Shown here piece after piece: positions 1-6,199 of a stretch of DNA of 6,199 nucleotides (its first letter is position 1; each line of letters opens with the position of its first letter). The notes below the pieces were generated by a model. It was given only the letters and a program-made list of their open reading frames with translations, did no database searches and was not told the DNA's origin. The stretch lies in NCBI GenBank assembly GCA_037443425.1, contig JBBIOI010000159.1, positions 1 to 6,199 on the forward strand, read 5' to 3'. A program made the position numbers and the translations under genes. This DNA comes from JBBIOI01 sp037443425. GTDB lineage: Bacteria > Desulfobacterota > BSN033 > UBA1163.

Positions 1-1688
1 ATCCCTATCTATGTGAGATTGCCAATATTAGGGAGCAATGTAGCTGGGTTCATCAAAAAGAAAAAAGAGAGGCGACAGAGAAGGCAATAGAAATTATTTC
101 AGCAACCCTTGAAAAAGTTAGAAGAAACGAAGAACTTGAGTCAATCTCTGTGCCTATCAATAGGAAGGTTTTAGTAATTGGAGGCGGTATTGCTGGACTA
201 TCTGCTTCAATAGATCTGGCTTGGGGTGGTTATGAGGTTATACTGGTAGAAAGGGAACAGGCGATTGGTGGCCATATGGTGCAACTATCAAAGACATTTC
301 CTGATCTCGAACCTGCTTTTTCGAAACTTATTGCCATTGCTAAAGAGGTTGAAAAACACCCAAAAGTCAGACTCTATTGTTACTCGCAGATTGAGGAGAT
401 AAAAGGATATGTTGGAAACTTTGATTTAATAATTAAAAAGAGGGCTACGTACGTAGATTGGGAAAGATGTGATGGCTGTAGTCTATGTATTAAAAGCTGT
501 CCAATAGAGTATCCATCGAACTTTGAAAGGGGTTTAGGGGTTAGAAAGGCAATTGACCTGCTTTATCAATCAAGTGTCCCTGACAAACCGGTGATTAACA
601 GAAACCATTGCCAATACTTTATTGATAAAAGTTGTACGAAATGTAAAGATGTTTGTCCTAAAGGGGCAATCGATTTCGATAGACAGGATGAATTGGTTTC
701 CGAAAAGGTTGGAGCGATCTTGGTTTCTACTGGATATGAGCTATTTCCGAAGGAAGAATTAGGTGAATATGGCTATGGAGAGATCCCTGATGTAATTGAT
801 GGATTGGCTTTTGAACGTATGGTCTCGCCAGATGGACCAACAAAAGGAAGGATCATAAGGCCTTCTGATAAAAGGGTTCCAAAAGAGGTGGTCTTCATTC
901 AATGCGTTGCATCAAGAGATCCTGATCGATATATGCCTTATTGTTCAAGGGTATGCTGTATGTATACAGCTAAACAGGCTAAGCTTTATAAAGAACAGGT
1001 TTTAGATGGTCAGGCTTATGTTTTTTATATGGATATACGCTCAGATGCAAAGGGATATGAAGAATTTCTACAAAAGACCATAGAAGACCACAGGATCTTA
1101 TATCTGAGAGGACGAGTATCAAGGGTTTTTAGAGAAGATGGTAAAATAAAAGTTTTAGGGGTTGACACCCTTACAGGTAGAATGGTTGAAATTTCAGCAG
1201 ACTTGGTTGTTTTAGCAATGGCAATAATTCCAAGCAAAGGGATTAAAGAACTTGCTAAAAGATTGAGGGCAACGGTAGATAAACATGGATTTTTGACCGA
1301 GGCTCATATAAAACTTTATCCTGTTGAAAGCTCGACCAGGGGCGTATTTCTTGCAGGATGTGGTCAGGGTCCAAAAGACATTTCTGATACAGTATCTCAA
1401 GCCCTTGCAACCTCAAGTAAGATTCAGGCCCTTTTGTCTACGGATAAGTTACTTCAGGATCCATTGATTGCCTTTGTTGACGAAGTTATATGTAGTGGCT
1501 GTGGAATCTGTGTAGAGGTCTGTCCTTACGAGGCAAGGGAAATAGATAAACGTAAAGGGATATCGATTGTTCACAGCGCACTTTGTCAAGGTTGTGGTGC
1601 ATGTATCTCTGCTTGTCCAAACTTTGCTTGTGAGTTAAGAAATAGTTCATCAACTCAAATACTCAGGATGGTGGATAAATTTATTTAA
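1..1688 (+). CDS. hdrA: Heterodisulfide reductase subunit A (HdrA), 5'-partial
   Basis: This is the FAD- and Fe-S-containing HdrA subunit, cytoplasmic, known in the family as the electron-bifurcating core of HdrABC. The frame is open from the left edge (first full codon at base 3), and 561 residues are visible; roughly 100 residues of the amino-terminal domain are missing. Visible residues 1-17 match the end of the HdrA amino-terminal domain (NIREQCSWVH). The FAD-binding GGGIAG is at residues 60-65. An inserted ferredoxin domain has cysteines 156/159/162/166 and 203/211/214/218, the second set with the CX7CX2CX3C spacing usual for HdrA. The HdrA motif CX12CX3CC is at 301-319. Two carboxy-terminal [4Fe-4S] motifs are at 497-507 and 528-538. 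A GTG at base 150 is not the start, because family-matching sequence continues in frame upstream. The cysteine pair normally following the TFPT segment is absent (Pro104 and Ser107). It is followed after 22 bases by hdrC. Confidence 0.95.
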   Translation, partial: PYLCEIANIREQCSWVHQKEKREATEKAIEIISATLEKVRRNEELESISVPINRKVLVIGGGIAGLSASIDLAWGGYEVILVEREQAIGGHMVQLSKTFPDLEPAFSKLIAIAKEVEKHPKVRLYCYSQIEEIKGYVGNFDLIIKKRATYVDWERCDGCSLCIKSCPIEYPSNFERGLGVRKAIDLLYQSSVPDKPVINRNHCQYFIDKSCTKCKDVCPKGAIDFDRQDELVSEKVGAILVSTGYELFPKEELGEYGYGEIPDVIDGLAFERMVSPDGPTKGRIIRPSDKRVPKEVVFIQCVASRDPDRYMPYCSRVCCMYTAKQAKLYKEQVLDGQAYVFYMDIRSDAKGYEEFLQKTIEDHRILYLRGRVSRVFREDGKIKVLGVDTLTGRMVEISADLVVLAMAIIPSKGIKELAKRLRATVDKHGFLTEAHIKLYPVESSTRGVFLAGCGQGPKDISDTVSQALATSSKIQALLSTDKLLQDPLIAFVDEVICSGCGICVEVCPYEAREIDKRKGISIVHSALCQGCGACISACPNFACELRNSSSTQILRMVDKFI

Positions 1689-1698
1689 ATAAAAATAT

Positions 1699-1703
1699 GG
1701 AGA
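1699..1703 (+). promoter_or_regulatory. Ribosome binding site for hdrC
   Basis: GGAGA lies 7 bases before the TTG at 1711. It supports this non-ATG start: the frame is closed by a TAA at 1690-1692, no other start codon lies between that stop and the TTG, and the next in-frame ATG would fall after the first iron-sulfur motif. Confidence 0.75.
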
Positions 1704-1710
1704 GACGAAG

Positions 1711-2268
1711 TTGGAAACAATAATTAGTTTGGATAGATATGATTCTTCATTCCTTGAAGATGTTAAAAGAAGAAGTGGAGAGGATTTAAACCTCTGTTAT
1801 CAATGCCTTAAATGTACCGCTGGTTGTCCTACAGCCCCGTATATGGATATAAAACCAAATAATATAATCAGAATGATACAGATGGGTATGAAAAAGGAGG
1901 TCTTAGGGAGTAGCGCAATCTGGCTTTGTGTATCATGTGAAACCTGTGGAACAAGATGCCCGAACGAGATTGATATTGGAGTATTAATGGATACACTCAG
2001 AGAGATGGCATTAAAAGAAGGTATTGAACCAAGGGAAAAGAATATTTATCTCCTTCATGAAACGTTTATTAAGAGTATAGAAAGATTGGGAAGGGTTCAT
2101 GAGGCAACAATGTTGATGGAATATAAATTAAGGAGTAAAGATATACTGACAGATCTTGGTTCTGGTTTGGTGCTATTTTTAAAGGGTAAGATACCAATCT
2201 TACCAAGTCTAATTAAAGGCTGCCGTGAGATAAAGGATATTTTTGAAAAATGCAAGAAGATAGAATAA
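1711..2268 (+). CDS. hdrC: Heterodisulfide reductase subunit C (HdrC)
   Basis: This is the small soluble electron-transfer subunit that connects the HdrA flavin module with the HdrB active site. The 185-residue length is normal for the family. Two complete CX2CX2CX3CP ferredoxin motifs are visible at residues 29-39 and 73-83, each holding one [4Fe-4S] cluster. The sequence around the first (GEDLNLCYQCLKCTAGCP) is very typical of HdrC, as is the carboxy-terminal FLKGKIPILP segment. There is no membrane-spanning segment, so it is not the membrane HdrE/DsrM type of partner. Translation starts at TTG, chosen because of the preceding GGAGA and an upstream in-frame stop. The gene sits 22 bases after hdrA and 17 bases before hdrB, which implies co-transcription and probably complex formation with both. 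Confidence 0.95.
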   Translation: METIISLDRYDSSFLEDVKRRSGEDLNLCYQCLKCTAGCPTAPYMDIKPNNIIRMIQMGMKKEVLGSSAIWLCVSCETCGTRCPNEIDIGVLMDTLREMALKEGIEPREKNIYLLHETFIKSIERLGRVHEATMLMEYKLRSKDILTDLGSGLVLFLKGKIPILPSLIKGCREIKDIFEKCKKIE

Positions 2269-2275
2269 CTGTTTT

Positions 2276-2280
2276 GGAGG
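2276..2280 (+). promoter_or_regulatory. Ribosome binding site for hdrB
   Basis: GGAGG lies 5 bases before the ATG at 2286. It decides the hdrB start in favour of 2286 over an in-frame ATG at 2250 that lies inside hdrC and has no comparable site. It is also the strongest Shine-Dalgarno sequence in the window. Confidence 0.8.
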
Positions 2281-2285
2281 ATTTA

Positions 2286-3131
2286 ATGAAATTTTCTTAT
2301 TTCCCTGGATGCACTGATCATTCTACTTCATTTGAATACGGGAGTTCAACTCGAGAGGTCTTCAAGGTACTTGGAGTAGAACTGATAGAGATTGATGACT
2401 GGAACTGCTGTGGAGCAGCTGCAACACACAGTATCAATCATCTTCTCTCCCTATGTCTTCCTGCACGAAATATCTTTAAGGCCCAATCTTTAAATTTAGG
2501 CTCACTTGTAGTTCCCTGTGCTGGTTGTTTCAATATGTTAAAGAGAACAGAAAATGTGCTTAAAAAAGACGAGGAGACAAGAGAGAAGATCGAGGGAATA
2601 GTAGGATTTAAATACGATCCATCCTTAGAGATTTTGGCACTAATGGATGTCCTGATAAATAGAATTGGTTTTGAAAGGATTCGAGAGAAGGTGAAAAAAC
2701 CCCTAAACGGTCTAAGAACAGCCTGCTATTATGGATGTGCACTGGTTCGACATCCACAGATTACCCAACTTGATGACCCTGAAAACCCTCAGTATATGGA
2801 CCGCTTAATGAAGGCCATAGGTGCTCACCCTGTGGATTGGTCCTACAAGGTTGACTGTTGTGGTGCAGATCTGGCATTGACACATGGTGAAATTGTGAAA
2901 AAACTTGTTGGTAAAATCGTATCGATGGCAGAAGAGGCCTCTGCACATTGTCTTGTAACCTCCTGTGGACTCTGCCAGGCAAATCTTGAGATGAGACAGG
3001 ATAGGGATTTCCCTGTCTTTTACTTTACAGAATTGATGGCCCTTACCTTCGATGTTGGTGAGAGAAGGAGATGGTGGAAAAAACATATTATCAATCCAGA
3101 AGGATTACTGAAATCTTTAGGATTGGAGTAA
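2286..3131 (+). CDS. hdrB: Heterodisulfide reductase subunit B (HdrB), CCG-domain protein
   Basis: This is the catalytic disulfide-reducing subunit, cytoplasmic. In the family the two cysteine-rich CCG domains each bind a non-cubane [4Fe-4S] cluster, and together they cleave a heterodisulfide such as CoM-S-S-CoB. From the ATG at 2286 the protein has 281 residues, a usual length. The first CCG domain is complete: C9, C41-C42, C78 and C81 (CX31CCX35CX2C). The second is also complete: C151, C191-C192, C227 and C230 (CX39CCX34CX2C). The amino end MKFSYFPGC is a typical HdrB start. An in-frame ATG 36 bases upstream would overlap hdrC and add 12 residues that do not resemble the family. No membrane segment is seen. 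In a bacterium the substrate may not be CoM-S-S-CoB; the sequence does not reveal it. Related CCG proteins (succinate:quinone or glycolate oxidase subunits, BamD-like proteins) are less likely given the adjacent HdrC and HdrA. Confidence 0.95.
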   Translation: MKFSYFPGCTDHSTSFEYGSSTREVFKVLGVELIEIDDWNCCGAAATHSINHLLSLCLPARNIFKAQSLNLGSLVVPCAGCFNMLKRTENVLKKDEETREKIEGIVGFKYDPSLEILALMDVLINRIGFERIREKVKKPLNGLRTACYYGCALVRHPQITQLDDPENPQYMDRLMKAIGAHPVDWSYKVDCCGADLALTHGEIVKKLVGKIVSMAEEASAHCLVTSCGLCQANLEMRQDRDFPVFYFTELMALTFDVGERRRWWKKHIINPEGLLKSLGLE

Positions 3132-3173
3132 TGTATCAATTCAAAATTAAAACATAAACCTCAATATATTTTA

Positions 3174-3178
3174 GAGGG
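3174..3178 (+). promoter_or_regulatory. Ribosome binding site for the large HdrA gene
   Basis: GAGGG lies 6 bases before the ATG at 3185. An in-frame TAA at 3179-3181 lies directly upstream, so no longer amino terminus is possible. The rest of the 53-base spacer after hdrB is AT-rich and shows no hairpin. Confidence 0.75.
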
Positions 3179-3184
3179 TAATCA

Positions 3185-6100
3185 ATGACACAAGAGAGAA
3201 TTAAAGGTGATAAAAATTCGGTACTGGTGATGGGCGCAGGGATCTCAGGGATGCAGTCAGCCCTATTGCTTGCGGAAATGGGAAGGGAGGTCTTTTTACT
3301 CGAGCAGGCTCCAGCCATAGGAGGATATTTCCCACTCCTTGATAAAACTTTTCCTACAAATTCATGTGGGGTCTGTTTTATGAGTCCTGATCCACCTGCA
3401 TTCTGTCCAATCTATGAATGTAGGCTTCACAAAAATATTGAATTGATAACTTACTCTGAGCTGACAAAAATTGAAGGAGAGGCAGGTGATTTTAAATTAT
3501 CAATATTAAAAAAGCCTCGATATATCATTCAAGAAAGGTGTACACGATGTGGAAGATGTATAGAGGTGTGCCCGATTGAGGTTGAAAGGGAATTTGGAGG
3601 AGGACTCGAAAAGAGGAAGGCGATCTACCTCCCTTTTGCCCAGGCCATTCCGAATGCGCTTTTGATAGATCCAAAATCATGTATCCGATGTGGAGAATGT
3701 GTAAAGGTATGTGATACTGGAGCAATTGATCTTGAAATGAAGCATGAGGAAGAGGTTTTGCGGGTAGGAGCTATTATTCTTGGATTCGGTTTCGAACCTT
3801 TTTGGGCACAGAAAAAGGGTGAATATGGCTTTGGTAGATATAAAAATGTCTTTACAAGCATACAGTTTGAGAGATTACTTTCTACATCAAGCCCTACAGG
3901 TGGTTTTCCTTTAAGGGTATCGGACTGGCAAGAAATGAAAAATATTGCCTTCATTCAGTGTGTAGGCTCAAGAGATCCTTCATGCGGTCAGGATCACTGT
4001 TCCACGATATGCTGCATGTATGCCACAAAACAAGCAATGATTGCAAAGGAACGATCACCAAATCTCAGTATAACAGTTTTCTATATGGATATAAGGCCCA
4101 TAGGAAAGGATTATGAAAGATATTTTGAGAGGGCAAAAGGTGAATTTGGTATCGAGTATATAAGAAGTGCTATTTCATCCATAAAGGAGATTCAGAAGAC
4201 AAAGAACCTTTTAATTACATATGTAAAAGAAGATGGCTCATTTGAAGAGAGAGAATTTGATGCTGTCATCCTTTCGGTTGGATTTACACCCCCGAAAGAG
4301 ATAAAGGAACTGGCCAATAGGATAGGAATAGAATTAAATCGTTTCGGTTTCTGTCATACAGATGAGTTTAATCCTCAACAGACATCAGTGCCTGGAATAT
4401 TTGCTGCAGGTGCTTTTAGGGCACCAAAGGATATACCTGAGACAGTCGTTGATGGGGCAAGTGCTGTAGCTTTAGCCACTTCATTTCTTTCAAAGAATAA
4501 TATTTCTCCAAAACTCAGGCAATCTTCAATAGAGAGGGTTTCAAACGTAGAGATCCCGAGAATAGGTATCTTTCTCTGCCATATTAGAGATGAATTAAGA
4601 GGTGTGTTTTCAACAAATGATATCAGGACAAAACTTGGAGGTTTAAGAGATGTTGTCCATTTTGAGGAAATAAATTTACAAAACTTCAATGAAGGTCTTG
4701 ATTTAATAAAGAGAAGAATAAAAGAGGAGAATATAAATAGGATTGTAATAGCTGGTTGCTCAAACAAGGAGATTAAGATTCAAATAGAAGATATAGCAGA
4801 AGATGCTGGTCTTAATCCTTATTTAATTGAGTATGCAAACATAGATGCCCAGTGTTTATTAGTACATAAAGAATATAAAGAATCCGCGATTCAAAAGGCA
4901 ATCACCTTAATCAATATGGCAGTTGAGAGGGCAAGAAGGATTCAGCCCATTCTTAAGAAAACTTATAACGTGAAGAAGAGTGCACTTGTTGTTGGTGGTG
5001 GGCTTTCAGGCATGATATCTTCTTTAAGAATGGCCGAGCAGGGATATGAAGTCTTTTTAGTCGAGAGAGAAAAGGAACTCGGTGGGAATTTAAAAGAGTC
5101 GTTTTATACATTGAAAGGGTCTGATCCACAACTATTACTTAAGGATTTGAGAAAAAAGGTTGAAGCAAGTAGTTTTATTCATTTGTATCTTGGAACAGAG
5201 GTTACCGATTTTTCGAAGAAAAATGGATACTTTACAACAAAGGTCATTAATCCAGATGGAGAATTTTTAATTGACCATAGCGTATTAATCTTGGCAACAG
5301 GTGGAAAAGAGATTACCCCGAAAGAGTACCTCTATGGAGAGGATTCGAGGATTATTACACAGAGGCAGTTAGAAAAGATGATCTTTTTTAAAGATAAGAA
5401 GATTGATGAATTTAAACAGATAGCAATGATTCAATGTGTTGGCTCAAGAGACGAGGACCATCCTTATTGTAGTCGAATCTGCTGTGGCCATGCCATTAAG
5501 AATGCATTAAAGCTAAAGGAAAGAAATCCATCTATAAATATATATATTGTTTACAGGGATATAAGGACTTATGGATTCTACGAGACATATTATTATGAGG
5601 CAAGAAAAAAGGGTATCATTTTTATCAGATATGAACCATCGAGAAAACCCGAGGTCTCTGTTTCTGAGGGAAAGCTCAATTTAACAGTATTTGATCCTGC
5701 AATAAAGGGTTATTTAAAGATTCCAGTTGATAGTATTATTTTAAGTACAGGCATTGAGCCAAACGATAATAGAAAATTGGCAGAGATTTTTAATGTAAAA
5801 CTTAACTCAGATGGTTTTTTTATGGAGGCAAATCCAAAGTCTTCACCGCTCGATTTTGTTGATCGCGGGAAGTTTTTCTGTGGTCTATGTCACTCTCCAA
5901 ATTTTATAGAGGATTCTATCTCTCAAGGAAATGCAGTAGCCGTAAGGGCAATGACCTTACTTTCAAAAGATTTCTTATTAGAGAAGGCCTATCAGGCCTA
6001 TGTGATAAAAAGGTTATGCTGTGGATGCGGTCTATGTGTTGAGACCTGTCCTTATAAAGCAAGGGTGATCAATGAAGAGGAATTGAAGGCAGAGGTGATT

Positions 6101-6199
6101 GGTGAATTATGTCAGGGTTGTGGAAACTGTGTAGTATCTTGCCGAAATGGGGCTTCTCAGCAGAGAAACTTTGAAAAACAGTTAAACCTTGCTGTTCTT
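3185..6199 (+). CDS. hdrA: Large HdrA-like protein with two FAD modules, 3'-partial
   Basis: This is a soluble iron-sulfur flavoprotein with two HdrA-type modules in tandem; 1005 codons are visible with no stop. Module 1 has FAD-binding GAGISG at residues 17-22, cysteines 61/64/74/79 after the TFPT segment, ferredoxin motifs at 119-129 and 166-176, and the HdrA motif CX12CX3CC at 259-277. Residues about 455-595 resemble the HdrA amino-terminal domain but have lost several cysteines (C465, C525 and C557 remain). Module 2 has GGGLSG at 604-609 and a CX10CX3CC version of the HdrA motif at 751-767, but no inserted ferredoxin domain. Two ferredoxin motifs follow at 945-955 and 976-986. Long HdrA proteins of this layout are known in anaerobic bacteria and include BamE-like proteins of class II benzoyl-CoA reductase systems. 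The role is probably bifurcation or electron branching with the neighbouring HdrCB. The end may be near, or the protein may continue into an MvhD-type domain. Confidence 0.92.
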   Translation, partial: MTQERIKGDKNSVLVMGAGISGMQSALLLAEMGREVFLLEQAPAIGGYFPLLDKTFPTNSCGVCFMSPDPPAFCPIYECRLHKNIELITYSELTKIEGEAGDFKLSILKKPRYIIQERCTRCGRCIEVCPIEVEREFGGGLEKRKAIYLPFAQAIPNALLIDPKSCIRCGECVKVCDTGAIDLEMKHEEEVLRVGAIILGFGFEPFWAQKKGEYGFGRYKNVFTSIQFERLLSTSSPTGGFPLRVSDWQEMKNIAFIQCVGSRDPSCGQDHCSTICCMYATKQAMIAKERSPNLSITVFYMDIRPIGKDYERYFERAKGEFGIEYIRSAISSIKEIQKTKNLLITYVKEDGSFEEREFDAVILSVGFTPPKEIKELANRIGIELNRFGFCHTDEFNPQQTSVPGIFAAGAFRAPKDIPETVVDGASAVALATSFLSKNNISPKLRQSSIERVSNVEIPRIGIFLCHIRDELRGVFSTNDIRTKLGGLRDVVHFEEINLQNFNEGLDLIKRRIKEENINRIVIAGCSNKEIKIQIEDIAEDAGLNPYLIEYANIDAQCLLVHKEYKESAIQKAITLINMAVERARRIQPILKKTYNVKKSALVVGGGLSGMISSLRMAEQGYEVFLVEREKELGGNLKESFYTLKGSDPQLLLKDLRKKVEASSFIHLYLGTEVTDFSKKNGYFTTKVINPDGEFLIDHSVLILATGGKEITPKEYLYGEDSRIITQRQLEKMIFFKDKKIDEFKQIAMIQCVGSRDEDHPYCSRICCGHAIKNALKLKERNPSINIYIVYRDIRTYGFYETYYYEARKKGIIFIRYEPSRKPEVSVSEGKLNLTVFDPAIKGYLKIPVDSIILSTGIEPNDNRKLAEIFNVKLNSDGFFMEANPKSSPLDFVDRGKFFCGLCHSPNFIEDSISQGNAVAVRAMTLLSKDFLLEKAYQAYVIKRLCCGCGLCVETCPYKARVINEEELKAEVIGELCQGCGNCVVSCRNGASQQRNFEKQLNLAVL

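Noticed and set aside
1025..1400. Two minus-strand open frames
   Set aside because: They lie inside hdrA, opposite a fully family-matching frame, have no recognisable domain, and are shadows.
2250..2285. Upstream in-frame ATG as the hdrB start, overlapping the end of hdrC
   Set aside because: GGAGG directly precedes ATG 2286, and the typical HdrB amino end begins there; the extra 12 residues match nothing in the family.
2761..3086. Two minus-strand open frames inside hdrB
   Set aside because: They overlap the second CCG domain of hdrB and show no protein-like features of their own.
3132..3184. Promoter or terminator in the longest spacer (TATATT at 3165-3170)
   Set aside because: The box lies only about 15 bases before the ATG and overlaps the ribosome-binding region, with no matching -35 element; no inverted repeat with a T-run is present.
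3136..4767. Minus-strand open frames across the spacer and the large HdrA gene
   Set aside because: The plus strand encodes continuous HdrA motifs throughout; these reverse frames have no domain or credible start context.
3940..5490. Possible DNA repeat between the two IQCVGSRD-coding regions of the large HdrA gene and the similar one in hdrA
   Set aside because: The similarity is at protein level from ancient duplication of a family motif; the nucleotide sequences have diverged and no recombination-sized identity is visible.

Overview
The window is a compact, fully plus-strand block of four heterodisulfide-reductase (Hdr) family genes, with both outer genes cut by the window edges. In order: the 3' part of an hdrA (flavin/iron-sulfur subunit), hdrC (small two-cluster ferredoxin-like subunit), hdrB (two-CCG-domain disulfide-reducing subunit), and the first 1005 codons of a second, much larger HdrA-type protein that carries two FAD/thioredoxin-reductase-like modules in tandem. 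Gaps between genes are 22, 17 and 53 bases. Each internal start has a purine-rich Shine-Dalgarno site, and I see no terminator hairpin or convincing promoter, so the four genes look like one operon.

The DNA is AT-rich (roughly 40% GC by eye), with frequent AGA/AGG arginine and ATA isoleucine codons and clear Shine-Dalgarno sites. The content is entirely oxygen-sensitive Fe-S/flavin enzymes, which indicates a strict anaerobe. The long double-module HdrA is best known to me from bacterial anaerobes (sulfate reducers, syntrophs, aromatic-compound degraders), so a bacterium of that kind is my best guess. An archaeon of the methanogen/ANME type is not excluded, and the sequence does not fix a phylum.

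Region by region: 1-1688 hdrA, 5'-truncated, with its reading frame open to the left edge; 1711-2268 hdrC, TTG start; 2286-3131 hdrB; 3132-3184 AT-rich spacer with the ribosome binding site for the next gene; 3185-6199 large HdrA, 3'-truncated with no stop in the window. No RNA genes, mobile elements, repeats or CRISPR arrays were found, and no stretch over 300 bases lacks a gene.

From family knowledge, HdrA is the flavin-based electron-bifurcating subunit. It takes electron pairs from a hydrogenase or formate dehydrogenase (often through MvhD) and splits them, sending one electron to ferredoxin and the other through HdrC to the HdrB site, where a disulfide is reduced. All known HdrB cluster cysteines and both HdrC clusters are intact here, so a working HdrABC electron path is plausible. 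The unusual parts are the second, double-module HdrA beside a single HdrCB pair, and the unequal loss of cysteines in both HdrA proteins. The electron donor and the physiological disulfide or other acceptor cannot be read from this window.
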